64,000 bases of DNA from Bolinopsis microptera. Its lineage: Eukaryota > Ctenophora > Tentaculata > Lobata > Bolinopsidae. The notes under the pieces are model-generated. The model saw only the letters and a list, made by a program, of their open reading frames with translations, ran no database searches and had not been told where the DNA came from. The stretch is taken from NCBI RefSeq assembly GCF_026151205.1, contig NC_087077.1:20168198-20232197 (forward strand), in the 5' to 3' direction. The translations under genes were made by a program, and so were the position numbers. Below, in pieces: positions 34,150 to 44,712 of the stretch (position 1 is its first letter; each line of letters opens with the position of its first letter).

Positions 34150-34900
34150 TGGTGATCTCTACTCTGGTTGTGTGACCATGGTTACTCTGGTTGTGTGACC
34201 ATGGTTACTCTGGTTGTGTGACCATGGTTACTCTGGCTGTGTGACCATGGTTACTCTGGCTGTGTGACCATGGTTACTCTGGCTGTGTGACCATGGTTAC
34301 TCTGGTTGTGTGACCATGGTTACACTGGTTGTGTGACCATGGTTACACTGGTTGTGTGACCATGGTTACTCTGGTTGTGTGACCATGGTTACTCTGGTTG
34401 TGTGACCATGGTTACTCTGGCTGTGTGACCATGGTTACTCTGGTTGTGTGACCATGGTTACTCTGGCTGTGTGACCATGGTTACTCTGCCTGTGTGACCA
34501 TGGTTACTCTGACTGTGTTACCATGGTTACTCTGGCTGTGTGACCATGGTTACCCTGGCTGTGTGACCATGGTTACTCTGGTTGTGTGACCATGGTTACT
34601 CTGGTTGTGTGACCATGGTTACTCTGACTGTGTTACCATGGTTACACTGGTTGTGTGACCATGGTTAATCTGACTGTGTTACCATGGTTACTCTGACTGT
34701 GTGACCATGGTTACTCTGGCTGTGTGACCATGGTTACTCTGGTTGTGTGACCATGGTTACTCTGGCTGTGTTACCATGGGTACTCTGGCTGTGTTACCAT
34801 GGTTACTCTGACTGTGTTACCATGGTTACTCTGACTGTGTTACCATGGTTACTCTGACTGTGTGACCATGGTTACTCTGACTGTGTGACCATGGTTACCA
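34150..34900. repeat. 23-bp minisatellite with GTGACCATGGTTAC per unit, about 32 copies
   Basis: The unit is TCTGGTTGTGTGACCATGGT-TAC, with TCTGGCT, TCTGACT and GTTACC variants, which make some units the full GTTACCATGGTTAC. If the tetraspanin transcript uses the AATAAA at 35279, this array would lie in its 3' UTR. Confidence 0.95.
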
Positions 34901-35514
34901 GAGTCTCTGGCTGGATATTTATTTTTTAAAGCTCCATGTATAACTAAACCAACTTTTCTTAAAGCCTAAGTATTTATTATTTTGAGAGTTTGCGAGATAA
35001 CCGTTAGCATACGAATTTAATAATGTTGTGCTTGCTGGAGTTTCAATAACCATGGTAATTTGCGAAGTTTTAAAATTTTTCTGCGTTTTGATTTGTGCAT
35101 TTTCTTTCCAACTAGTTTATACATGATCGTGTGAGATTTGCTAATTTGTTATATTTATTTTGATTTTCAACTTTATTTGAACTAACATTTACTTTGCTCA
35201 GTTTATATAACAAATATTCCGTGTTGTTACTTTGTCTAAGCGGTTTCGCAAATAATCAAAAAATAATTGACTGTCAAAAATAAATACAGTTCAGCTCTTA
35301 TACCAGGTTATGTAAAGGTGGAATGCACATTCAAATTTGAGATCTGACGAAAATTACAAATGTTCTTTCTACTCAATAATTATTTATTCATAACGATTTT
35401 ATATTGTGTCTTCATCGGTCAATTGGAAGTTGGTTGAAAAGTATAGGTTAACAAATGCGATTGGCAATATTTGATCAGTACAAGTTTTGGAGGTCTAGAA
35501 TGGCCAAATAACGC
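34901..35514. other. Unique interval, possible distal 3' UTR end
   Basis: AT-rich, with one AACCATGGTAA palindrome near 35049 and the first AATAAA downstream of the tetraspanin stop (35279-35284). No gene seen. Confidence 0.4.
35279..35284 (+). terminator. AATAAA, nearest canonical signal after the tetraspanin
   Basis: It lies about 1.7 kb past the stop codon. It would require a long 3' UTR containing the 23-bp array. A non-canonical nearer signal may be used instead. Confidence 0.25.
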
Positions 35515-36427
35515 CAACACGAGCAGTAACCATGGCAACACGAGCAGTGTGATATATAAACTGAGCAGTAACCATGGCAACACGAGCAGTGTGATATATA
35601 AACTGAGCAGTGTTACCATGGCAACACGAGCAGTGTAATATATAAACTGAGCAGTGTTACCATGGCAACACGAGCAGTGTGATATATAAACTGAGCAGTG
35701 TTACCATGGCAACACGAGCAGTGTGATATATAAACTGAGCAGTGTTACCATGGCAACACGAGCAGTGTGATATATAAACTGAGCAGTGTTACCATGGCAA
35801 CACGAGCAGTGTAATATATAAACTGAGCAGTGTTACCATGGCAACATGAGCAGTGTGATATATAAACTGAGCAGTGTTACCATGGCAACATGAGCAGTGT
35901 GATATATAAAGTGAGCAGTGTTACCATGGCAACACGAGCAGTGTGATATATAAACTGAGCAGTGTTACCATGGCAACATGAGCAGTGTGATATATAAACT
36001 GAGCAGTGTTACCATGGCAACACGAGCAGTGTGATATATAAACTGAGCAGTGTTACCATGGCAACACGAGCAGTGTGATATATAAACTGAGCAGTGTTAC
36101 CATGGCAACATGAGCAGTGTGATATATAAACTGACCAGTGTTACCATGGCAACACGAGCAGTGTGATATATAAACTGAGCAGTGTTACCATGGCAACATA
36201 AGCAGTGTGATATATAAACTGAGCAGTGTTACCATGGCAACATGAGCAGTGTGATATATAAACTGAGCAGTGTTACCATGGCAACACGAGCAGTGTGATA
36301 TATAAAGTGAGCAGTGTTACCATGGCAACACGAGCAGTGTGATATATAAACTGAGCAGTGTTACCATGGCAACACGAGCAGTGTGATATATAAACTGAGC
36401 AGTGTTACCATGGCAACACGAGCAGTC
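35515..36427. repeat. 44-bp minisatellite with GTTACCATGGCAAC per unit, about 21 copies
   Basis: Units are GAGCAGTGTTACCATGGCAA, then CACGAGCAGTGTGATATATAAACT. GTTACCATGGCAAC differs from the classic X-box GTTGCCATGGCAAC by one base. The sequence AACGCCAACACGAGCAG flanks the array on both sides (35511 and about 36543), so the array lies between duplicated flanks. Confidence 0.95.
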
Positions 36428-37315
36428 GACAGAGTCCCCACTTTTACCAAAGACTTTATACAAAGAGGGAGAAGAAGAATAGAGTGGTGTAACCATGGTA
36501 ATTTCTGTTAACTACTGGTTACTAGAAGTAACCATGGCTACATAACGCCAACACGAGCAGTCGACAGAGTCCCCACTTTTACCAAAGAGTCCCCACCTTT
36601 ACCAAAGACTTTTGATTTTATGACAGATTCTGCAAACAGTCACATTGCTATTCCTCGGTCATTGCAATTAGAATATTAGTGCAGAACTATAGAATACAGA
36701 GTTGTTAAACTCTTAAACTATATCGAAACATTTGTCAAGTTATTTAGGATTCCATTAGAAAGGTATCCCATCGTGATTCAAAGTTAAAGTTTTTGAGGCG
36801 TAGTATTTTAGGTACCCTTTAATAGCTTAGAACCTATTTTAATGCCTTAAAAACTTTGCTAAGTTCGAACTTGGCGCCCCGACTTAAAGTTTTTGACGGT
36901 TTATCAAAGAGTTGAGAGATGAAGAAGATTCGAACAAGCTGACTTTTTTACTTTCTGCATTATGCATGGCTGAACAAAAACAAATTTTCTAAATTTTATT
37001 ATTAGAGCACATATTCGATGAAGAAATGTTCTATAGTTATACTGCTGTTATAGTATGAACCACTGTTATAAGAAACTGATGAACTTATTATTATTATTGA
37101 TACAGCATCCAAACTCAGATCCCAAGTCCTGTAAAGTTCTTTTCTGTGTAATTTTTGCCATAAAAAAGTTGATCGATATAAATTTCAGTTTAAAGTTTTC
37201 TTTATTATTAATACTTTAATAAGTTAATACTAGCCCCTCTGATTCTGAAACTTAAATGGAAAGATATCAGCCTTCATACTCCGAGAGCAGCCACCTTAGA
37301 GGAAGAAGGCCAACA
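36428..37315. other. Interspersed-repeat interval, no gene
   Basis: Starts with two copies of CGACAGAGTCCCCACTTTTA and the tetraspanin-tail fragment, then one copy of the ~170-bp interspersed family (about 36850-37020). A palindrome GTAACCATGGTAAT lies near 36490. Confidence 0.5.
36850..37020 (+). repeat. ~170-bp interspersed family, copy A
   Basis: Shares with 43400-43570, 44040-44200, 47760-47930 and 48240-48400 the ordered blocks ACTTAAAG, GGTTTATCAAAGAGT, TTCGAACAA, GACTTTTTTA, ATGCATGGCT, AAATTTTCT and AGCACATA. A shorter piece is at about 41365-41475. It is non-coding; class unknown (SINE-like or MITE-like). Confidence 0.55.
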
Positions 37316-37502
37316 GTGCAGTAACCATGGTAACAACAGTGTAACCATGGTAACAACAGTGTAACCATGGTAACAACAGTGTAACCATGGTAACAACAGT
37401 GTAACCATGGTAACAACAGTGTAACCATGGTAACAACAGTGTAACCATGGTAACAACAGTGTAACCATGGTAACAACAGTGTAACCATGGTAACAACAGT
37501 GA
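37316..37502. repeat. 20-bp perfect minisatellite GTAACCATGGTAACAACAGT, 9 copies
   Basis: Each unit is a perfect 14-bp palindrome GTAACCATGGTAAC plus AACAGT. The copies show no differences. Nine palindromes at exact 20-bp spacing, near two helical turns, would place bound proteins on one face of the DNA. Open minus frames are artefacts. Confidence 0.95.
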
Positions 37503-38732
37503 CAAAGACAGAAGAATTCTCCGCATAGTAGAATACTATCACTCATACTGGGATGATGTTATCTAATGGAACGTGTTTCAACAGGGGTGTAATCATTCCT
37601 ACATCCCTGTATTCCTACATCCCTGTAATAAGTACGTGTTTTTGAAATTTTACAGTTTAAAATGAAGAGTTTAGGAATCAATAGTTATTTTCACTTTTAA
37701 TCATTCTTGATATTATCCTTGGATTACATTCACCGCATAATGTGTTGCTTCAAGGCAGTCTTGTTTGAAGTTCTACCTACTTTTCATAGATTTGCACACT
37801 GTATCTTGACATACACTGTATATCGTCACGCATGTTATATTGCCATGAAGTAGAATCCCTTACAGGCATTTTCTGCTCGATACGCTAGGGACCCCAGATA
37901 TTCCGCATTTTTGACGGTATAATTCATTAAAAGTGTTCCTGAGATAATTAAACTGAGTTTACCCGGTTAAAACCCAATTTTCTGTCCAAAAATAGGTTAA
38001 AAAGCTATGTCCTTTTATTTTTGAGCAAGTTAATTTCGTTGGCATATCAGAAAAATTTGCTTAAAAGTGTATTAGATTTAGCTGCACAAGATAGTATTAA
38101 TATTGTGTTATTATTTCAGGATTTCCCCGGTCAAAAATCCAATAAAATGGTGATATAGGGTTGTCGAGATACAGTGTGATTACCCTTTTCATATACTTCA
38201 CAGAACGTATTCAAATAGAGTTCTCGACTTAACAACAACTGACGTTAACTAGCTGCTTTTTTACAATCACTGACTTACTCTGGCCGTTGCCATGGTTACG
38301 TATGTTTTACGTATGCCTTCATCGTCACAGAATCAACCATGAATTCGGAATGAATTAAGAAGAGTTAATGATTGAATTTAAAATGAATTAAGAAGAGTTA
38401 ATGATTGAATTTATAATGAATTAAGAAGAGTTAATAATTGAATTTAGAATGAATTAAGAAGAGTTACCGTAATGATTGAAGCTTTTCATTCCTGCTAGCA
38501 ACAAGTGTTCAGTTATTTAATTTCTTTGCTCTTTAGTAGCTTTAATTCTTTAGTCTTTTGGAATGATTCGGTGACACTATAACTCTGATAACGACATTAG
38601 GCAATTTCTTAAAATGCAGAATGTTTTCACTTTCACCAACGTTTTGATTTGGATAATGTTTCTCTTATCGACCAAATGAAAGACCAATATCGCCTAAAAA
38701 TGATATTTTATTTGCTTGCTGGGGGACTGATA

Positions 38733-38871
38733 GTGGTTGTTATGGCAACATTTAGAATTCGCCATTAAACTTTAGAACTACTAGTGACTTTTTAAAGAAT
38801 GAAGTTTAGAAAAAACGGATAAAAAGTGTTATTCAAAAAGTACATCCTTGGAAGACTTTTGAAACACCCTG
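38733..38871 (-). mobile_element. Interspersed repeat with CAGGGTGTTTC end, second copy
   Basis: On the minus strand it starts CAGGGTGTTTCAAAAGTCTT and ends near GTTGCCATAACAACCAC. It aligns with 14023-14172. A third partial copy around 38935-38990 preserves only the GTTGCCATAGCAACCACTA part. Confidence 0.6.
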
Positions 38872-38941
38872 TAGACGTGTTGGAATCTGGTGTTGTAAAA
38901 TTAGAATATTGAATATCCCGGCCCCGGCCATCCAGCTAGTG

Positions 38942-38955
38942 GTTGCTATGGCAAC
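38942..38955. promoter_or_regulatory. Full X-box consensus site GTTGCTATGGCAAC
   Basis: Matches the animal RFX/X-box pattern over both half-sites. It lies in a partial interspersed repeat, so it is probably transposon-borne. No nearby gene. Confidence 0.4.
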
Positions 38956-39114
38956 ATCCTGCACAACAAAATTTAAAACTTCATAGTTAGAGGGTAATTA
39001 AACAATTTTATATAATTTACTTGAATTGTCAGGAAAAGCACACGTACTTGAACTTTAGTTTGACACGTACCCTAGTTCGACACCTACTGTCAGTTCAACA
39101 AACCCTAAAGTTCG

Positions 39115-39775
39115 GCTCTGCCAAACTTTAACTAGAGTACGCTACCTGGACTACCTGCCAAACTAGAGTACGCTACCTGGACTACCTGCCGAACTAGAGT
39201 ACGCTACCTGGACTACCTGCCGAACTAGAGTACGCTACCTGGACTACCTGCCGAACTAGAGTACGCTACCTGGACTACCTGCCGAACTAGACTACGCTAC
39301 CTGGACTACCTGCCGAACTAGAGTACGCTACCTGGACTACCTGCCGAACTAGAGTACGCTACCTGGACTACCTGCCGAACTAGAGTACGCTACCTGGACT
39401 ACCTGCCGAACTAGAGTACGCTACCTGGACTACCTGCCGAACTAGAGTACGCTACCTGGACTACCTGCCGAACTAGAGTACGCTACCTGGACTACCTGCC
39501 GAACTAGAGTACGCTACCTGGACTACCTGCCGAACTAGAGTACGCTACCTGGACTACCTGCCGAACTAGAGTACGCTACCTGGACTACCTGCCGAACTAG
39601 AGTACGCTACCTGGACTACCTGCCGAACTAGAGTACGCTACCTGGACTACCTGCCGAACTAGAGTACGCTACCTGGACTACCTGCCGAACTAGAGTACGC
39701 TACCTGGACTACCTGCCGAACTAGAGTACGCTACCTGGACTACCTGCCGAACTAGAGTACGCTACCTGGACTACT
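39115..39775. repeat. 31-bp minisatellite, about 21 copies
   Basis: The unit is CTAGAGTACGCTACCTGGAC then TACCTGCCGAA. It is almost perfect, with one G-to-C variant near 39292. Confidence 0.95.
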
Positions 39776-39860
39776 TAGAGTGAGAAGATGTCTTTTAGCC
39801 TTGGTACGTTCTTGCCATCTTGGAGAGGGAGGCTTGCTGGCAGTTAGAGAGGGTCACACA

Positions 39861-40009
39861 CAGGGACAAAAGGATTTCGCGATTATTTTGGCCAAAAATC
39901 GCGATACCGCGAATTTTAACATACTATACATTAAACTATACATAAAATTTGTCGCAAATAATGGGAAAAATCGCGATTCCGTACATGCCGCGATTTCCTT
40001 TTGTCCCTG
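39861..40009 (+). mobile_element. 149-bp hAT-like MITE, intact copy
   Basis: Terminal inverted repeats CAGGGACAAAAGGA and TCCTTTTGTCCCTG, extending imperfectly to about 20 bp. It is flanked by a perfect 8-bp duplication GTCACACA (39853-39860, 40010-40017). The interior is rich in AATCGCGAT. Same length as, and highly similar to, the copy in tetraspanin intron 2. No transposase. Confidence 0.92.
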
Positions 40010-40035
40010 GTCACACAGCGTCGGCCACTAAGTGT

Positions 40036-40797
40036 TTTCGTCAGTGTCGGAAGCATTCTGTTTCGTAGGTACGTCAGTGTCGGAAGCATTCTGTTTCGTA
40101 GGTACGTCAGTTTCGGAAGCATTCTGTTTCGTAGGTACGTCAGTGTCGGAAGCATTCTGTTTCGTAGGTACGTCAGTGTCGGAAGCATTCTGTTTCGTAG
40201 GTACGTCAGTGTCGGAAGCATTCTGTTTCGTAGGTACGTCAGTGTCGGAAGCATTCTGTTTCGTAGGTACGTCAGTGTCGGAAGCATTCTGTTTCGTAGG
40301 TACGTCAGTGTCGGAAGCATTCTGTTTTGTAGGTACGTCAGTGTCGGAAGCATTCTGTTTCGTAGGTACGTCAGTGTCGGAAGCATTCTGTTTCGTAGGT
40401 ACGTCAGTGTCGGAAGCATTCTGTTTCGTAGGTACATCAGTGTCGGAAGCATTCTGTTTCGTAGGTACGTCAGTGTCGGAAGCATTCTGTTTCGTAGGTA
40501 CGTCAGTGTCGGAAGCATTCCGTTTCGTAGGTACGTCAGTGTCGGAAGCATTCTGTTTCGTAGGTACGTCAGTGTCGGAAGCATTCTGTTTCGTAGGTAC
40601 GTCAGTGTCGGAAGCATTCTGTTTCGTAGGTACGTCAGTGTCGGAAGCATTCTGTTTCGTAGGTACGTCAGTGTCGGAAGCATTCTGTTTCGTAGGTACG
40701 TCAGTGTCGGAAGCATTCTGTTTCGTAGGTACGTCAGTGTCGGAAGCATTCTGTTTCGTAGGTACGTCAGTGTCGGAAGCATTCTGTTTCGTAGGTA
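40036..40797. repeat. 33-bp minisatellite, 23 copies
   Basis: The unit is GTCAGTGTCGGAAGCATTCT then GTTTCGTAGGTAC. The period is exactly 33 in all copies, with five or so point variants, so three frames stay open for about 260-280 codons. These are not genes. Confidence 0.95.
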
Positions 40798-41639
40798 GGT
40801 TCAGGTTCTGCTTAGCAGTGTAGGAGTTAAGTTCCCAGCAGGACTAGTTGGGTGAGTATGGGGTTTAGTGCTCAGGACAGTGGAGTCGTCTATAAGCTCA
40901 GGATTCGTTTATTAAATAAATCAAAGTTGGCCGCCGCAAATCATATTGACGCATTAAATGGCATAGTGTGTTATGAAACTCTAGGTCTTGGTTTTTAGAT
41001 ATAAATGCTAAGATATATGTGATTTGATAACTTTTTTTCAAGCACGTTTATGAAGAGTTTCTTTTTGGCATAGATCCAATCAATAAAGCCATGCATCTAA
41101 TGTCCGGCATAAGTTAACTATGTGTAACCATGGTAACTAGGGTAATGTCCGGCAACAGTTTTGGACGTTCCATGTTATTCCGGCACCCTGGAATTTGACC
41201 ATAAAATTAAAAGTTTCGGTACCGTTTGAAACTTTACGGAAGTTTGGTGGTCCGACAATGTTTTTGGTCCGAAGTTGGCCGGTCCGGTCATTGCCGTTCC
41301 ACTATATAAGCATTCAAGTATAATCAATTTCTCCTTGTAACATCATATAAATACCTTTAAAACACCGCAAAGTTCTAACTTGGCGCTGGTTTATCGAAGA
41401 GTCGAAGGATTGAAAAGATTTCAAACAGCTTGTTTTTATTTGATTTGAACAGTTTACTTTCACTTATCTGTCATTATCGATAATATCCTTGGCTTACTTT
41501 TACCACATAATTTGTTGCTTTGTCTTGTTTGAAGTTCTACTTTTCACGATCAAATAGAGTCCTCGAATGAAGCTGCCAAAGGCTGCTGTTTCAGGTAAAT
41601 AGGTGCAATACAGAATACTTAACAGTTTTACTTATCATT
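40798..41639. other. Unique and old-repeat interval, no gene
   Basis: An isolated GTAACCATGGTAAC palindrome lies near 41126. From 41365 a shortened copy of the ~170-bp family begins, followed by a block matching 37680-37785. Confidence 0.45.
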
Positions 41640-42022
41640 ACAGGTGTCTTCATCGTCACAAAGGGTATGGTAGGACTTAACTAACTTGAGGTATTCTACT
41701 ATGGTCAATAATTTAGTTAGGTTTTTGGACAGCTTGTACTTCTATAAATATATTTGATATAGTTCTATTTGATTTAATAGTCCATCAGGGTCCAGTAGTT
41801 CTTTAGGTTTTACTGATAGCCCTGTTTGCATTCAACAGTCCATTTAACAGTCCATTTAAGGATGGAGGATGAATTCTCCGCATTCCAACAGTATTTTGTG
41901 TTGTTCACTGTGCTGATTCCGGGAAGCATTCTCTTTACGCTCTCATTATATTGTACGATAAGATATCGTTTATTTAAAATTGAATAATTATGGACCTGTC
42001 AAGGATTGCAGCCCAGTTAAGA
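41640..42022 (+). repeat. Segmental duplication, copy 1, part 1
   Basis: Aligns with 46977-47363 at high identity with only small indels, starting GTGTCTTCATCGTCACAAAG. It ends at TTAAGAGCT, where the two copies diverge: about 1.07 kb separates the two homologous parts here, against about 95 bp in copy 2. Confidence 0.85.
41862..41987 (+). CDS. Tiny membrane-peptide ORF, 41 aa (doubtful)
   Basis: Encodes MEDEFSAFQQ, a hydrophobic segment (YFVLFTVLIPGSILFTLSLY), then a basic tail. The paralogous copy at 47203 keeps the frame but stops after CTIR. Between copies I see three amino-acid changes and few silent ones, which looks like neutral drift. In-frame stops (TGATAG) lie about 60 bp upstream. 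It may be a relic exon; function unknown. Confidence 0.2.
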   Translation: MEDEFSAFQQYFVLFTVLIPGSILFTLSLYCTIRYRLFKIE

Positions 42023-43095
42023 GCTACTTGTGCCATGTAAGGGATAACTGAGGTCAAGTGACCACCGATCCTATCACGTGACCGCCGAGTACAATAGGAA
42101 TAGGGCTTATCTTAGTGTTTGTTTAGCTTATCAGTAGTTTTAAAAGCACTCCGTGGGAAATTGATGTGGTGTCTTGACATTTATCTAATTCACGCGTGAG
42201 AAACTCACGCGTTACGGCGGAGTAGGGCTCGAAAGGGTGTAGTCAAGGTTCTTTTTTATTACGTTTACATTGGTTTAGCTGAAAGTGGATTAATTTGTTT
42301 AATAGTTATATCCTGTAGTACAACGTGTACTCCACCAATTGTTGAGTATTGAGACCTATTGAAAGTTATATTATGCAGCCCTACGCGATCCCTGCCAAAC
42401 CAACTGAAGTCCTATAAAGCAAGTAAATTATTGATACCCCCATTTTTAATTCTATTCGGATTTCGGATTTACTTAACATTATCATCGAGACACACTTCTC
42501 ACCTTTACTAAGTTATTGTTGAAATCTAGCGGGGCTACAACCAAATTGTTGACACACACTTCTATCCTTTTCTGTTTCTGATATCGGGACATACTTCTCG
42601 ATCGTTTAGTTATAGTGACTGTAGAAATCAGCATCTGTTATAGTTAGCCCAACTTACCACTTCAGTTTGATAACGTAGAGTAAAACCTAGTTTACTACTA
42701 TAAACTAATTTAGAATCTACGAAGGAAAGTTATTGATTGAAGCTTTTCTTTTCTACTAGCAACTGATATATTTACTCTTTTAGAATGTTTCAGTGGTGCT
42801 ATAACGCTGATAAAAATATCAGTAATTTCCTTCAAATGCAAAATGTTTCAATTTGATGATCTGATATCTGATAAGGATAGATAACATTTCACGTCTCTGA
42901 GCACTACTAGGATAAACACTAATTTTTACTGTAGAAATAAACGGACAGATTCCGATTTCGAATAATCAAATTGTACGATCAGAAACTACATTCTCGGCTT
43001 TAATTTGGACGATTTGCCAGTTCCAATGCTCATAATATAATTACTAATTATGCTCATAATTACTAATTAGGCCTCTTTAGGTTTGGGCATTTTTG
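42023..43095. other. 1.07-kb segment present only in copy 1 of the duplication
   Basis: Contains the palindromic TCACGCGTGAGAAACTCACGCG (about 42191-42212) and a block matching 38470-38690 (42735-42900). No gene. Either an insertion here or a deletion in copy 2. Confidence 0.5.
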
Positions 43096-44250
43096 GCTGG
43101 GTAAAACGCACTGTAACACTGGTAACAGTAACCACTTATAACCATGGTAACCAGTTATTTGAGAATTTTCTGTACTCTGTACTCATACTCAGGGCCCGTT
43201 TATAATGTTGACCGCTAATGCAGGTTTGGTAACGCTTAAATTAGGTCCGATTTGGGAGTATTTTACTTACTGAGTACTATAAAGTTATTATATCGTTAAC
43301 TTCAGCCAATCTCGACCTGAATCCTTTCACCTCCCCTTAAAGGCGTGACATTACATCTCCTTAGAACATTACAAACTTCCCTAGCGATTAAAAGTGCAAA
43401 CTTCAAGGGATTGGCGGTTTCTCAAAGACTTTTTGAATGAAAAACGATCTCAAACAGGTAAGTTTTTTAGTTTGTGTATTGTGAGTGGCTTCTACTAATT
43501 TAAAGTTTTCTCTTTTATGCATAATATATAATATATAATAGCGCATACTTCTTTTCATACCTTCATCGGAAAACTATGAAGAAATATTTTAGATCACAAT
43601 AAATTGTAACTAAAAGGATTTTAACGGGTGATACTCGTAAAATATCTGTTCCATATATAGGACCGTCGACGAGTCCAACTCGGCGCGCGTCCTGGTAGGT
43701 TGTAAACCTACAAAAAGGATTCACACGTGTGCACAACTCAACAGTAACCATGGTAACTAACAAATCAACAGTTATCACTTATCATCACAATTCTTCAAAA
43801 AACCTCACAAACTTATAGCAATATTGCTATGACAGTGGTTAGGACTTTAGGATTCATACTGTTGAAATGAACGAACAGGTTTCAATGCCGAATCAATTTT
43901 AAGATTCAAGCGTCGAATTTTAGTTATTTCTCCATTCTATTTTTCCATTATATTTTCTACAACTATCAATTCCTTCTTTACCGTGACAATACCTGACAAC
44001 CTCTGCAAAGTTATTATACTAGTTTTAAATTGACGTGCCAACTTAAGGTCATTGTCGGTCTATCAAAGAATAGAGAAAGTTTCGAACAACCGGGTTTTTT
44101 ACATTTTAGTTTCTGAATAATGCATGGCTCTTACTAAATCAAGTTTTCTCATTTTTTACTAAAACAGCAGTACATACTTGGTTCTTTTTGAAAACTTTAA
44201 GAGCTTCTCCTATTAATATTATGACTATAGTCTTTCTAAAACCAGTAACT
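43096..44250 (+). repeat. Segmental duplication, copy 1, part 2 (with interspersed-family copies C and D)
   Basis: Aligns with 47459-48445. Copy 1 has an extra ~107 bp between two AAAAGGATT direct repeats (43612 and 43715), and an extra 27 bp containing GTAACCATGGTAAC near 43743. Copies C (43400-43570) and D (44040-44200) of the ~170-bp interspersed family lie inside. A 71-codon minus frame is not supported. Confidence 0.8.
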
Positions 44251-44712
44251 TGGGCGGAAAATAGAATAACAAGAACTTCATTAGTTTATTTCCTTGTTGA
44301 ATTCCAACTGTGATTTCGGATCTCCCGACGAATCCGGAGAAATAACTTATTACAATGTGTTTTTAATGAAACTATTGCTGGATGAGTGTTGAGTAACTGA
44401 ATCACTTGTGAATGTGGGGTGATCACGTTAATTCATGATTAACTTTCTTATAACTCGAGAAGAACAAGAACGGAGTAAATATTTATAATCATTTCGTCAT
44501 CAGTACAAAATGTACCTTATCAAACAATCTCCAAAATTTGTGAAATTTAGGAATTCAAACAATCAGTTATTTATTAGAATCAGTTATATATTAGAATTTG
44601 CTATAACATGCACTTCTTGATTTCTACCGTTATTTTTCATTGACAATCAATCTCATTACAACACATTCCAACTGTGAACAGTGTTCATAAGTCCCTATTG
44701 TTTTCTGATCCT
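44251..44712. other. Downstream region of the coiled-coil gene
   Basis: Unique sequence holding the likely 3' UTR of the minus-strand gene that ends at 44713. Nothing else is seen. Confidence 0.5.
44570..44575 (-). terminator. AATAAA polyadenylation signal for the coiled-coil gene
   Basis: TTTATT on the plus strand, about 138 nt beyond the TAG stop of the minus-strand gene. Confidence 0.5.

Larger units (their letters stand above)
37503..39114. other. 1.6-kb interval of old duplications and repeats, no gene
   Basis: Blocks at 37680-37785 and 38212-38235 match 41460-41570. A block at 38470-38690 matches 42735-42900 (GAAGCTTTTC..TAGCAAC, then CTGATAAC). A 29-36-bp AATTAAGAAGAGTTAATGAT repeat occupies 38345-38470. 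This is a diverged copy of the unit at 41-44 kb. Confidence 0.5.

Noticed and set aside
36850-37000. TTCGAAC-containing blocks as a tRNA gene or tRNA-derived SINE
   Set aside because: I could not fold a cloverleaf or find an A box at the right distance.
40001-40823. Open frames of 263-283 codons on both strands (11-residue repeats)
   Set aside because: The unit is exactly 33 bp with no stop, so three frames stay open. Variant positions show no codon bias that I can see.
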